DNA from: Vibrio tapetis subsp. tapetis
GTDB lineage: Bacteria; Pseudomonadota; Gammaproteobacteria; Enterobacterales; Vibrionaceae
DNA: 64,000 nucleotides
NCBI RefSeq assembly: GCF_900233005.1
Contig: NZ_LT960612.1
Location: forward strand, 1,302,001 to 1,366,000
Reading direction: 5' to 3'
Shown: in pieces, positions 27,343 to 36,386 of the stretch
Layout of the letters: each line of letters starts with the position of its first letter
Position numbering within the stretch: the stretch's first letter is position 1
Made by a program: the position numbers and the translations under genes
Notes under the pieces: model-generated
Told to the model about the DNA's origin: nothing
What the model saw: the letters and a program-made list of their open reading frames with translations, nothing else
The model's database searches: none

Positions 27343-28590
27343 CTAGTTACTTCCGGCGATAGACACTAATCGTTTAATGATGGTGTCATCGCTCATGCTA
27401 TGGTCTCGGAAAAATCGAAATAACTCCGTGTTAAATGCATGCTGCTCAATAGGATTGACGGCCATTGAGTCGGTCATACTCGGCACGGCTTTTCCCGTTT
27501 TGGTTGCTTGTAAGAAATCTCGTTTTGACTCTTGCTGACAGACACTAAACTGGTCAAGCTCAATGTCATTGCGAACAGGAATCGATCCTTTAGCCCGATT
27601 AAAGCGGCTCTGGAATTCCTTACTCGATAGAGCACTGGCAAGATCACTCGCTTGTGCCTGATTAAATCCAGGTTTAGCCATGAAAATAAAGCTGTCCATA
27701 TTGTATAAAAATGCATCATTGGATTCTGGAGTAGGAATGCAGCCAATGTGATTGGGTACATCCGCTCCAAGAGCCAATAACTCACCCAGTATCCAATCTC
27801 CTCCTATCTGAAATAACGCTTGGTCGTTGTAGAGCGCTTGAGTGGCGTTATCCCATTTAGAGTTGGCCAGTGAGTTGTCGACCAAAAGGCTGAGTTGACG
27901 AAAATCGTTTAGTGCCAATGTCATCGTGTTGGACGATAGGGCATTCTTGTCTAATTTGACCAAAGCTTGTTGGTAGAAATCAACGCCACCCGTCGCGATG
28001 ACGATGCTTTCAAATAACTGCGCAACTTGCCAAGGCTCAAGCCCAACCGCTAATGGAGACACCCCGTGTTTTTTTGCCAGTGCCATCGTGGTGAACATTT
28101 CCTGCCAAGTGGCTGGTACGCTGGCTCCTAGTTGTTTGAGCAATGTATGGTTAACCCAAAGCCAGTTCATACGATGCAAAGTCAGTGGAAGTGCAACGTA
28201 GCCATTTTGAGTTTTATTGACCTGTTGGGCGACAGGGTAAAGTGTTTGATCCCAATGGTGTTTGGATGCAAGTTCATTAAGTGGGTGTAAGATTCCGATC
28301 GCATCCCAAGATTTGATGCTTGGTCCTTCAATTTGAGCAAAATGTGGTGTGTTGCCAGCTAAAGCTCGGGCTTGTAACACCGTCATTGCACTATCGCCAC
28401 CACCGCCAGTGACTGGAGAGTAAGTCAGATCAAAGTGATGATTGACGAGCTCTTGTTGTAATACTGATAAGGCCTTCTGTTCACCCTGTGATGTCCACCA
28501 ATGAAGCAGCTCAACTTGCGCCATGGCATTAAAAGCCGGAAAGAGGAATAAAAAACCAACGAACCAATGCCTGTTTATAAGCCAATGCAT
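27343..28590 (-). CDS. Orphan extracellular sugar-binding protein, family 1 type
   Basis: A 415-residue periplasmic binding protein of the CUT1 sugar class. The start at 28590 (MHWLINRHWFVGFLFLFPAFNAMAQ) gives a clean signal peptide; the upstream in-frame ATG at 28632 would spoil it. The mature protein begins VELLHWWTSQGEQKAL and contains GGGGDSAMTVLQARALAGNTP and QIGGDWILGELLA, typical of glucose/mannose binders. No permease or ATPase gene accompanies it. It follows the kinase gene by 55 bases on the same strand, so it probably serves as a ligand-sensing partner of that kinase rather than as a transporter subunit. Confidence 0.82.
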   Translation of the reverse strand: MHWLINRHWFVGFLFLFPAFNAMAQVELLHWWTSQGEQKALSVLQQELVNHHFDLTYSPVTGGGGDSAMTVLQARALAGNTPHFAQIEGPSIKSWDAIGILHPLNELASKHHWDQTLYPVAQQVNKTQNGYVALPLTLHRMNWLWVNHTLLKQLGASVPATWQEMFTTMALAKKHGVSPLAVGLEPWQVAQLFESIVIATGGVDFYQQALVKLDKNALSSNTMTLALNDFRQLSLLVDNSLANSKWDNATQALYNDQALFQIGGDWILGELLALGADVPNHIGCIPTPESNDAFLYNMDSFIFMAKPGFNQAQASDLASALSSKEFQSRFNRAKGSIPVRNDIELDQFSVCQQESKRDFLQATKTGKAVPSMTDSMAVNPIEQHAFNTELFRFFRDHSMSDDTIIKRLVSIAGSN

Positions 28591-28645
28591 AATTTTTCTC
28601 TTGGTAAATTGAAAATAGTAAAAGCCAAACACCCAATGCCTACCA

Positions 28646-30085
28646 TCACTCGTCTCTTGGGAAGGTTAACGTTGCACTGAGTCCACCTTGCTCGGTGAGA
28701 GAAAGCGCCAATAACCCACCGTGAGACTTAGCAATACTTTGTGAGATAGTAAGCCCTAAGCCAGTACCTTCTTTATCGCCTTCTGGGTTCTGGCGATAAT
28801 ACGGTTCAAATAAGCGCTCTAAGGTGTTCGCTTCAAGCCCGGTACCATTATCGGTCACCTGAATACGTAGTGCTTGCGCAGAGTCGTCAACGTTAACAGT
28901 TACGCTGTCACCATATTTAATGCCGTTATCAATCAGGTTCTGAATACAGCGCTTCAACGCTAGAGGCTTACCTGCGTAAGGCGCACACTGATGAGGACGG
29001 TATCGAACTTGGTCATCACGAGAACTCACACTTTGTATGGCGTGATCGACCAATGCAGAGATATCTATTGCTTCTATCTCCTCATGAATGTCCGTTTCTT
29101 TAATGCATTGCAACGCTCCCTTAACCATGAGATCTAGGTCATTGGCTATGCGCACAAAGCGCACTCTATCGATGTCATCATCCAGCATTTCTGCTCTAAG
29201 TTTTAGGCAAGCAATAGGGGTTTTTAAGTCATGAGAAATTGCGCCAAAGAGCATCTCCCTGTCTTTGATGTGGCTCTCTACTCTGCGATTCATCTTGTTG
29301 AATGCATGAATTGCGGCTCTCAACTCAGCACTGCCTTCTTCCCTCACTAGAGGGACTTTAAGGCGGCCAGACATCAGCGTTGCAGCTTTAGCTAAGTTCC
29401 GAATCGGGCGTATCTCTTTTCGCACCACAAACCAGGTACACACCAGCAGTAGAAGAGCAGAAAACAAGATGGTAATGACTTCACGAATCGTAAATAACTC
29501 GGTCTCTAAATTAACGTACGGGGCAGGTAATACGGCCGCAAGGTAGAACCACTGATCATCTGCCACTTCTATCTGCATGACTAATATTGGCGGGTTAATG
29601 TCGCCATAAGAAAGCGAGTAGTGCGCCCACAGTAATGGCAGCTCGTCGATGGGCAGCTCTTTGTTAAAAACTTTGAGATCTTGCCTACGCGTAAATTCCA
29701 GTTGAATGTTTTGCGGGCCAGTGAGTTCAGTTTCTAACACTTGCTTGACGTGGTTAATGACTAACGCTTTGCGTTCGCTGTCTGGTAAGGGCTTGATGGG
29801 CAGAGCATGAGTATTGAGTGAGACGAAAAAACGCGTTCCACCCATGTTTCGAAGTTGGTTTAACACAAGGTGGCGATATTCAGCAGGGAGAGACTGGAAA
29901 AAGGAAATGGTAGAAGATGCACTTAACGCCAGGCTGTGCACTGTGTTGATGAGGCCCTCTTGGTCTTTCTTGCTGGATTGCTGATACCAGATAGCGCCAG
30001 AGAACACCTGAGCGACCACGATGACGACGAGTAAAAATAAACTGGTTCTTGCGGCCAATGAGGTCGGGACAAACTTAAAGCTCAT
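28646..30085 (-). CDS. Sensor histidine kinase, EnvZ/OmpR-system type
   Basis: A 479-residue membrane kinase. An N-terminal helix (residues 12-32) and a second near residues 200-220 flank a periplasmic sensor domain of about 170 residues; a HAMP-like segment (RKEIRPIRNLAKAATLMSGRL) follows. The H-box is AISHDLKTPIACLKLRAEML, then NLIDNGIKYG, VTDNGTGLEA, LFEPYYR and GTGLGLTISQSIAKSHGG, so it is a complete kinase. It overlaps the end of the regulator gene by 11 bases. The adjacent orphan binding protein suggests sensing of a bound sugar. Confidence 0.9.
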   Translation of the reverse strand: MSFKFVPTSLAARTSLFLLVVIVVAQVFSGAIWYQQSSKKDQEGLINTVHSLALSASSTISFFQSLPAEYRHLVLNQLRNMGGTRFFVSLNTHALPIKPLPDSERKALVINHVKQVLETELTGPQNIQLEFTRRQDLKVFNKELPIDELPLLWAHYSLSYGDINPPILVMQIEVADDQWFYLAAVLPAPYVNLETELFTIREVITILFSALLLLVCTWFVVRKEIRPIRNLAKAATLMSGRLKVPLVREEGSAELRAAIHAFNKMNRRVESHIKDREMLFGAISHDLKTPIACLKLRAEMLDDDIDRVRFVRIANDLDLMVKGALQCIKETDIHEEIEAIDISALVDHAIQSVSSRDDQVRYRPHQCAPYAGKPLALKRCIQNLIDNGIKYGDSVTVNVDDSAQALRIQVTDNGTGLEANTLERLFEPYYRQNPEGDKEGTGLGLTISQSIAKSHGGLLALSLTEQGGLSATLTFPRDE

Positions 30086-30782
30086 AGTGAACGCTCGTGG
30101 TTAACATGTAGCCCTTATTTCGAACCGTAAGCAGTAAAGAGCGATCCTTGTCTTCTAAGTGATGACGCAAACGGCTGATTTGCACGTCGATACCGCGCTC
30201 TAGTGGTTCGGCATCTCGCCCCCAAATTTCACGAGCAATGTCGTCTCTGGATAACACCTGCTCCGCGTGAGAGATAAAAAGCCCTAATAGCGAAAGGTCA
30301 GAGCCTGAAAGCTGCTTCACGGTTTGGCTCGATAAGTGGGTAAGTTGTCTTGTGACTGTATCTAATTGCCATTCAGCGAAAGTAACTTTACGAGCCAGTT
30401 TTGTTTCAAAGCTGTGTTGACTGCGTCGTAATATGGTTTTGATTCGAGCTAACAATTCTCTTGGGCTAAATGATTTTGTGATGTAGTCGTCAGCCCCCAT
30501 TTCAAGGCCTGCAACTCGATCCGCTTCTTCCGTAACGGCGGTTAACATGATGATTGGCGTATCGCTGATCCGACGCAACTTTTGGCACAAAGTAAACCCA
30601 TCATCGCCCGGCATCATGATGTCCAATATGATCAAATCCGGTGAATGCGTTTCTAAGCACTGCCACATCTTTTGGCCGTTTTCGGCACTTAAAACATCAA
30701 AACCTGCTCGTCCTAAGTAATCGGTCAGCGCATCACGTAGTTCGAAATTGTCGTCTACCACCAGTATTTGCTTATTGTCCAT
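30075..30782 (-). CDS. OmpR/PhoB-family response regulator
   Basis: A 235-residue regulator starting MDNKQILVVDDNFELRDAL at 30782; the longer in-frame start at 30848 adds a non-conserved hydrophobic leader. The receiver has the DD pair, the phospho-acceptor in LIILDIMMPGDDG and the conserved Lys in DDYITKSFSPRELLARI, where the usual Pro after Lys is Ser. A winged-helix domain follows (LLGLFISHAEQVLSRDDIAREIWG, IDVQISRLRHHLEDKD). It is the first gene of the regulator-kinase-binding protein operon and diverges from a PTS permease, its likely target. Confidence 0.9.
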   Translation of the reverse strand: MDNKQILVVDDNFELRDALTDYLGRAGFDVLSAENGQKMWQCLETHSPDLIILDIMMPGDDGFTLCQKLRRISDTPIIMLTAVTEEADRVAGLEMGADDYITKSFSPRELLARIKTILRRSQHSFETKLARKVTFAEWQLDTVTRQLTHLSSQTVKQLSGSDLSLLGLFISHAEQVLSRDDIAREIWGRDAEPLERGIDVQISRLRHHLEDKDRSLLLTVRNKGYMLTTSVHYEL

Positions 30783-30867
30783 ATCAGCCTGCCGAAAGAA
30801 AAATCCAATGAGAATATGATGCATGGAGCCAATCGATAAAACAATCAACGCAATCGTAATTCGTTAC

Positions 30868-30921
30868 TTACAAAGCGCTATTTTTGTAAGTGCGCTCTTA
30901 CAAACTGCTTGCCATTTGTAA
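30868..30921. promoter_or_regulatory. Operator array of four alternating TTACAAA/TTTGTAA heptads
   Basis: TTACAAA at 30868-30874, TTTGTAA at 30883-30889, TTACAAA at 30898-30904 and TTTGTAA at 30915-30921 alternate in orientation, with start-to-start steps of 15, 15 and 17 bases. They lie in the 258-bp gap between the regulator gene (minus) and the PTS gene (plus). This is the arrangement expected for cooperative binding of a response regulator, probably the adjacent OmpR-type protein controlling both directions. Confidence 0.6.
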
Positions 30922-31040
30922 CCTTGGTCAATTTTGGTTGCGGTAACCTATTTGTGAATTCAATAACGAACAAAACGTCTTGCATCAAAGTACCTACAGC
31001 TTTGCAAGGCATCACAAAACGAATCTCCATAGGAGGGGAT

Positions 31041-32483
31041 ATGTTAGGGAACGCATTTGGACAACTACAAAAAATAGGGCGCTCATTAATGCTGCCTGTT
31101 GCCGTTTTGCCGGTAGCGGGTTTAATGCTAGGGATAGGTAATGCTGGATTTGCTTTTATTCCCGATGCGTTAAGTAAAATTATGCTGGCCGCTGGTGACG
31201 GCGTGTTTGGTAATATGCAGTTAATGTTTGCGGTGGGTGTTGCCCTTGGGCTATCAAAGGGAAATGATGGCGCGGCTGCGTTGGCAGGTGTCGTTGGCTT
31301 GATAATCATGAATGCTGCGCTAGGGGTAGTAACAGGATTAAGAGGCATGGAAACCGACGCCACCATCATGGGGGTAAACACGCTCCAAACTGGCGTATTT
31401 GGCGGCATTATCATTGGCGCTGTTGCAGCAACCATGTATAACCGATTCTACAATATACGCTTGCCTGAATACCTCGGATTCTTTGCGGGTAAACGATTCG
31501 TACCAATCATTACCGGTATTACTGCCATCGCCGTTGGTACATTGTTGGCATTCGCTTGGCCGCCAGTAGGACAACTTTTAGACACCTTCTCTCATTGGGC
31601 CGCATACCAAAACCCCGTACTGGCTTGGTCTATTTATGGTGCAGGTGAACGTTCATTACTACCGGTTGGCTTGCATCACATTTGGAATGCGCCTTTCTTC
31701 TTTGAAGTCGGTAGCTACATTGATCCAGAGACAGGCAAAGAAATCACAGGTGAGCTTTCACGCTTCTTTGCAGGCGACAAAACAGCAGGTTATTTGTCGG
31801 GTGGCTTCATGTACTCAATGTGGGCACTACCAGCCGCAGCGCTTGCAATCTATCACTGCGCTGCACCAGAGCGTAAAAAAGTGGTCGGTGGTTTGATGAT
31901 GACGGCAGCGTTAACATCATGGTTAACAGGCATCACAGAACCTATTGAGTTTACTTTCTTGTTTGTTGCGCCGATTTTGTATGTGATTCATGTGTTCCTA
32001 ACCGGTCTTGCTTTTGCTATTACCGCTTTCCTAGACATTAAACACAGTACCGATTTTGCTCACGGCGCGATCCAGTTCTTCTTGTACTACCCAATGTCGA
32101 GCAATGCGTGGATGTTCTTCATTATTGGTCCTATGTGGGCGGCGCTGTACTACGGGCTTTTCCGCTTGCTTATTACCAAGTTGGACTTGAAAACACCGGG
32201 CCGAGAAACAGACCCAGTTAAAGTAGAACTGAGTGCAAAACTGGATGAAGTCGCGGTCGATATTGTGGCGGCACTGGGCAGCAAAGCAAATATTAAGTCA
32301 GTCGATGCGTGTATTACTCGCTTACGTGTCACGGTTAAAGACATCAACAATGTCGATGTGGCGAAATTGAAAGCGCTAGGCGCCCATGACGTGCTCGTTA
32401 TCGGAGACAGCTTACAAGCCATTTTTGGTACGCAATCTGACAACATTAAAACGGAAATCAATGGCGTTTTAGCGATGGGCTAA
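31041..32483 (+). CDS. ptsG: PTS glucose-type permease, EIIBC
   Basis: A 480-residue phosphotransferase permease that imports and phosphorylates a hexose, most likely glucose. I place the start at 31041 because AGGAGGGG lies just upstream and the protein then begins MLGNAFGQLQKIGRSLMLPVAVLPVAG as in PtsG; the longer reading from 30909 is not conserved. The EIIC domain includes LPEYLGFFAGKRFVPII and GITEPIEFTFLFVAPILY. The C-terminal EIIB domain has the phospho-acceptor Cys at codon 424 in DACITRLRV. No EIIA is fused, so a free Crr-type EIIA is needed. It diverges from the two-component system and binding protein, which probably control it. It could be a PtsG paralogue with a related substrate. 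Confidence 0.88.
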   Translation: MLGNAFGQLQKIGRSLMLPVAVLPVAGLMLGIGNAGFAFIPDALSKIMLAAGDGVFGNMQLMFAVGVALGLSKGNDGAAALAGVVGLIIMNAALGVVTGLRGMETDATIMGVNTLQTGVFGGIIIGAVAATMYNRFYNIRLPEYLGFFAGKRFVPIITGITAIAVGTLLAFAWPPVGQLLDTFSHWAAYQNPVLAWSIYGAGERSLLPVGLHHIWNAPFFFEVGSYIDPETGKEITGELSRFFAGDKTAGYLSGGFMYSMWALPAAALAIYHCAAPERKKVVGGLMMTAALTSWLTGITEPIEFTFLFVAPILYVIHVFLTGLAFAITAFLDIKHSTDFAHGAIQFFLYYPMSSNAWMFFIIGPMWAALYYGLFRLLITKLDLKTPGRETDPVKVELSAKLDEVAVDIVAALGSKANIKSVDACITRLRVTVKDINNVDVAKLKALGAHDVLVIGDSLQAIFGTQSDNIKTEINGVLAMG

Positions 32484-32525
32484 GCATCAAAAATCTTACC
32501 ACCCCCCTTATGGGTAAGAGCTCCT

Positions 32526-32554
32526 AGCCAGATCATCATGATCTGGCTTTTTTT
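32526..32554 (+). terminator. Intrinsic terminator after the PTS gene
   Basis: AGCCAGATCA pairs with TGATCTGGCT around a TCA loop, followed by a run of seven T. A second, weaker hairpin (CTTACC with GGGTAAG) lies just before it. Confidence 0.85.
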
Positions 32555-32681
32555 GTGCTAAGAGTGAGAGGCTCACAGCGATAATTGATTATTTTGACGA
32601 TAGAAATCACACCTCGATATTCGTGCTTTGAATCTTATTGATAGTTTTGCGAGGATGGCTGCCCCAAAGTAGGACATTATT

Positions 32682-33317
32682 ATGATTTCAGTTTCTCTGG
32701 TCGACGACCATATTATGGTTCGTTCTGGTTTTGCTCAGCTCTTGTCTGTTGAGTCCGATATTAGCGTCCACAGTGAATTTGATAATGCACGCGATGCATT
32801 TCGAGTATTGTCTGCTTCTAATGTGGATGTGGCGGTTATCGACATTTCTATGCCTGACGAAAGTGGGCTGGTATTGCTTGAAAAACTCCGAGGTAAGAAC
32901 CCGAATTTTAGAGCCATCATATTAAGCATTTACGACTCAGCGTCTTTCGTAAGTAAAGCAATAGAAGCGGGCGCGTTTGGCTATCTATCAAAGCGTTGTG
33001 GCCCTGGTGAGCTTGTTACGGCGATCAGAAAGGTCGCATCAGGTAATCACTACTTATGTGCCGATGCACTCGTGAACTTGAGTAATGCCTCTACCAAAAC
33101 ATCGGTATTAGATGATCTCACTAAACGTGAGCGACAAGTGTTTGACCACCTTATTCAGGGCTTGGATGTGAAAGAGATCGGCACGGCTTTGTGCATCAGC
33201 CACAAAACGATTCATGTTCACCGTGCCAATATACTCAACAAACTTGAGCTGTCTAATAATGTCGATCTTATCCGATTTGCTTTGCACCACCAGTTGCTTA
33301 GTGATGAGCAGGTATGA
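32682..33317 (+). CDS. uhpA: UhpA-like response regulator (LuxR/FixJ type)
   Basis: A 211-residue regulator for hexose-phosphate uptake. The receiver has DD in SLVDDHIMVRSG, the phospho-acceptor in VAVIDISMPDESG and Lys in YLSKRCGPGEL. The LuxR-type helix-turn-helix follows: LTKRERQVFDHLIQGLDVKEIGTALCISHKTIHVHRANILNKL. Length and pattern match UhpA. Its stop overlaps the UhpB start by 4 bases, and the next genes are the kinase, the UhpC-type sensor and the AfuABC transporter. It probably activates the transcript that begins before uhpC. Confidence 0.88.
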   Translation: MISVSLVDDHIMVRSGFAQLLSVESDISVHSEFDNARDAFRVLSASNVDVAVIDISMPDESGLVLLEKLRGKNPNFRAIILSIYDSASFVSKAIEAGAFGYLSKRCGPGELVTAIRKVASGNHYLCADALVNLSNASTKTSVLDDLTKRERQVFDHLIQGLDVKEIGTALCISHKTIHVHRANILNKLELSNNVDLIRFALHHQLLSDEQV

Positions 33318-34915
33318 ACGACCCCCAATCCGAACCCTCTCGCATTCAGAGCACAATAACCACAGCATTTGCTGATGTGTTCGCCATGGTGTTGTTTGCG
33401 ATCAGCTATTTTTGCTTGTGGAACGTCAGTAATTACCTCGTTAATGACGTTGCCTTAGCTTGGTTGTTCTTGCCCAGTGGCTTGAAACTGGCTGTCTACG
33501 CACTGAGTCATCGTCGTTTATGGTGGCGGTTCACCCTTGTCGAACTGGTTGGTGTGGTCGCTATTGGTTATGGTTTGAATGATTTTTCGCAAGGTGCTCT
33601 GCTGGCCTTGTTTGCTTTATTTGTTCATGCGGCCGCGATACCTTTTCGTGCAATCTGGCAAACGCTTGATGTTTATTGGAAAAAGCTACTTGCTTTGTGT
33701 TGTTTTGCATTTGGTTATGCGCTCATTTGCGGTTTAACCTTGGTCATGATGATCAAACCCATGGGCTTATCCATAGACTACGCGGTTGAAGGGGCTGTGA
33801 CGGTGTTCACTGGGGGTATCTTATTGACGCCATTCTTTTACCTACTGTATGACTATTTGCACCGTCAAATTTGGCAACCATTAAGTCCCACTTTGGTTCA
33901 TCAAGAAGTGGCATTGCGCACTTCTGGCTTGATTTGGTGCTTGGTTTTTTTCTCGGTCGGTTTGACGGCAGAGCTGACCTTATTAGATGAAATGAAGCCG
34001 CTGGCTTTGATTCTATTCTTGCTCCCCAATATCTTCATGGCATACCAATACGGCTGGCAAGGTGGGGTATTGGCGAGTGTCATGAACAGTATTTTGCTTG
34101 CCACGGCTAAGCAAGTCGCAGGCTCATTTGATACTGACCTAGAATTGCAGACGTTTATTGCTACGCAGGCCATCATTGGTTTGGGCTTAGGCATTGCGAT
34201 CAGTCGTCAGCACTTATTGTCTCATCGCTTACAGCAAGTTAATTCCGATTTAGCCAAAGAACTCGACAACAAGCGCTTACTCGCAAGACAGTTGGTGCAA
34301 GTTGAAGAAGATATTCGCAAGTCTGTCGCGCGTGAGTTGCATGATGAAATAGGTCAGAACATTACAGCTATTCAAATTCAGGCCATGCTGGCTAAGCGGA
34401 TTGCACCTAATGAACAGTGCGAGGTGATTGCCTCTACAACCAACGATCTTGCTATGCGTATCCACACTTCTACACGCCAACTCCTCACTCAATTGAGACC
34501 ACAGGCGCTCGATGAAATGGGGCTAGAAAATGCCATCAGGCAATTAGTGGGAGAAATGAAATTCAAAGAAAGACACGTGGATTTTCAACTCAACTTTGGC
34601 GTCAACCCAGAGCGTTTAGACGATATAACCGCAGTGACCTTATACCGCGTGGTTCAAGAGCTTCTGAATAACGTTTGCAAGCATTCTCAAGCGACCCACG
34701 TACTTTTAACACTTATTCCGGGCGAACGTTTTAGCTTAGAAATCCGAGATAATGGCATCGGTATCCCTTCGAATTGGCGCTCGCTCGGTCAGGGGCTATC
34801 GGGTATAGAAGAGCGAGTCAGCGCCCTTGGTGGCCAGCTAGCGATAAGCTCTAATTCGGGGGGAGGCAACAAGATAAATGTTAACTTGCCCACAAAACAC
34901 ATCACCTCTTCATAA
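33314..34915 (+). CDS. uhpB: UhpB-like membrane sensor kinase
   Basis: A 533-residue kinase with a multi-helix N-terminal membrane region of the MASE1 type (roughly residues 15-305) and a HisKA_3 cytoplasmic part. The phospho-acceptor lies in SVARELHDEIGQNITAIQIQ; the ATP-binding box includes VVQELLNNVCKHSQATHV and IRDNGIGIP. This layout is that of UhpB, which is switched on by the sugar-phosphate receptor UhpC. The downstream gene encodes such a receptor, so the three-part sensing circuit is complete. Confidence 0.9.
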   Translation: MNDPQSEPSRIQSTITTAFADVFAMVLFAISYFCLWNVSNYLVNDVALAWLFLPSGLKLAVYALSHRRLWWRFTLVELVGVVAIGYGLNDFSQGALLALFALFVHAAAIPFRAIWQTLDVYWKKLLALCCFAFGYALICGLTLVMMIKPMGLSIDYAVEGAVTVFTGGILLTPFFYLLYDYLHRQIWQPLSPTLVHQEVALRTSGLIWCLVFFSVGLTAELTLLDEMKPLALILFLLPNIFMAYQYGWQGGVLASVMNSILLATAKQVAGSFDTDLELQTFIATQAIIGLGLGIAISRQHLLSHRLQQVNSDLAKELDNKRLLARQLVQVEEDIRKSVARELHDEIGQNITAIQIQAMLAKRIAPNEQCEVIASTTNDLAMRIHTSTRQLLTQLRPQALDEMGLENAIRQLVGEMKFKERHVDFQLNFGVNPERLDDITAVTLYRVVQELLNNVCKHSQATHVLLTLIPGERFSLEIRDNGIGIPSNWRSLGQGLSGIEERVSALGGQLAISSNSGGGNKINVNLPTKHITSS

Positions 34916-34916
34916 A

Positions 34917-34935
34917 ACTAGGAAAATTTCCTAGT
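34917..34935. promoter_or_regulatory. Perfect 9-1-9 palindrome before uhpC
   Basis: ACTAGGAAAATTTCCTAGT is a 19-base palindrome lying 2 bases after the uhpB stop and about 70 bases before the uhpC start. There is no T run after it, so it is not a terminator. Its position, at the head of the uhpC-afuABC segment, fits a binding site for the UhpA-type regulator. Confidence 0.5.
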
Positions 34936-35005
34936 GATATATAAAACTGTCCCATTCATTGTATGAATTCATTCGATAACATCAATCTCGCAATAAGGAG
35001 AAAGG

Positions 35006-36310
35006 ATGACTTTTGTATCCGTACCTGACCAACGTCAGATAAACGAAAGTTACCGATATTGGCGAATCCATTTAATGGCAGCGATGTACCTTGGCTACGG
35101 GGTTTTCTATTTCACCCGCAAGAGCCTTAATTTCGCAATGCCAGAAATGTTAAGCGAGCTCAATATGACCACCGCAGATTTTGGTGTGTTAGGGACGCTT
35201 TTCTACGTGATATACGGTGCTTCAAAATTTCTGTCTGGCATGGTCAGCGACCAAACGAAACCGAGTTATTTCATGGGCTTGGGCTTAATTGCCACGGGCA
35301 TGATTAATATCGCCTTCGGTTTGAGTTCATCCTTAGTGATGTTCGCTGGTTTGTGGGCGTTAAATGCATTTTTTCAAGGATGGGGATGGCCACCTTGTGC
35401 AAAGCTTCTGACCAGTTGGTATTCGCGTACCGAGCGTGGTTTCTGGTGGTCAATATGGAATACCTGCCACAACTTAAGTGGCGCGTTGATACCCATATCC
35501 ATCGGTTTTGCAGCGATAACTTGGGGCTGGCGATTTGGATTTATTCTGCCGGGCACCTTGGCAATTATTGTCGGCGTTATTCTTTGTTTTCGCCTGAAAG
35601 ATAAACCCGTTTCCATGGGCTTACCCACGGTCGGTGAGTGGCGTAATGATGAATTGGAAAAACAGCACGAAGCAGAAGGTCGAGGACTGCCGTTTCGCCA
35701 GATATTGAGAACGTATGTATTGGGAAATAAGTACATCTGGTTGCTTTGTAGCTCTTACTTACTCGTGTATGTGGTGCGTATTGCCATTAATGACTGGGGC
35801 AACCTGTATCTGATTCAAAAGCATGGTTATCAGTTGCTTAGTGCGAATACTGCGGTGTCGATGTTTGAAGTGGGTGGCTTTTTAGGCTCTTTGTTTGGAG
35901 GCTGGGGCTCAGACCGATTCTTCCATGGCAACCGTGCACCAATGAATTTGATTTTTGCGTTAGGGATTTTTGTTTCTGTGGCCGGACTATGGCTGACACC
36001 GCTTGACAATGTTGTCGTGCTATCTGGGTGTTTCTTTGCCATTGGTTTCTTCATATTCGGGCCACAAATGATGATAGGAATGGCCGCTGCTGAGTGTTCG
36101 CACAAAGACGCAGCGGGCACAGCGACAGGGTTTGTCGGGTTGTTTGCCTACTTGGGCGCAGCACTTGCCGGTTATCCCATGGCGCTGATTATAGAAAACT
36201 ACAGCTGGGAAGGATTCTTCGCCGTTATTACGCTCTGTGCAGCGATGATCGGATTGTTGATATTACCTTTCGTCAAAGCTCAGCAGCGAACGAGGGTCGC
36301 AGTGTCGTAA
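35006..36310 (+). CDS. uhpC: UhpC-like hexose-phosphate sensor/transporter (MFS)
   Basis: A 434-residue major facilitator protein of the organophosphate:phosphate antiporter group (UhpT/UhpC/GlpT). It begins RYWRIHLMAAMYLGYGVFYFTRKSLNFAMPEM, the family's characteristic opening with the conserved basic residues, and continues with LTSWYSRTERGFWWSIWNTCHNLSGALIP. Twelve helices are expected. Next to uhpA and uhpB it most likely acts as the receptor that reports external sugar phosphate to UhpB; a transport role in addition cannot be excluded. A good ribosome site (AAGGAGAAAGG) precedes the ATG. Confidence 0.85.
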   Translation: MTFVSVPDQRQINESYRYWRIHLMAAMYLGYGVFYFTRKSLNFAMPEMLSELNMTTADFGVLGTLFYVIYGASKFLSGMVSDQTKPSYFMGLGLIATGMINIAFGLSSSLVMFAGLWALNAFFQGWGWPPCAKLLTSWYSRTERGFWWSIWNTCHNLSGALIPISIGFAAITWGWRFGFILPGTLAIIVGVILCFRLKDKPVSMGLPTVGEWRNDELEKQHEAEGRGLPFRQILRTYVLGNKYIWLLCSSYLLVYVVRIAINDWGNLYLIQKHGYQLLSANTAVSMFEVGGFLGSLFGGWGSDRFFHGNRAPMNLIFALGIFVSVAGLWLTPLDNVVVLSGCFFAIGFFIFGPQMMIGMAAAECSHKDAAGTATGFVGLFAYLGAALAGYPMALIIENYSWEGFFAVITLCAAMIGLLILPFVKAQQRTRVAVS

Positions 36311-36386
36311 CTTCGGTTACTTTCCTCGCGTTGCTGCTTTGAAACAGCGACGCCCTTGTAACAAGGAAATAATAAGAGGAAATAAC

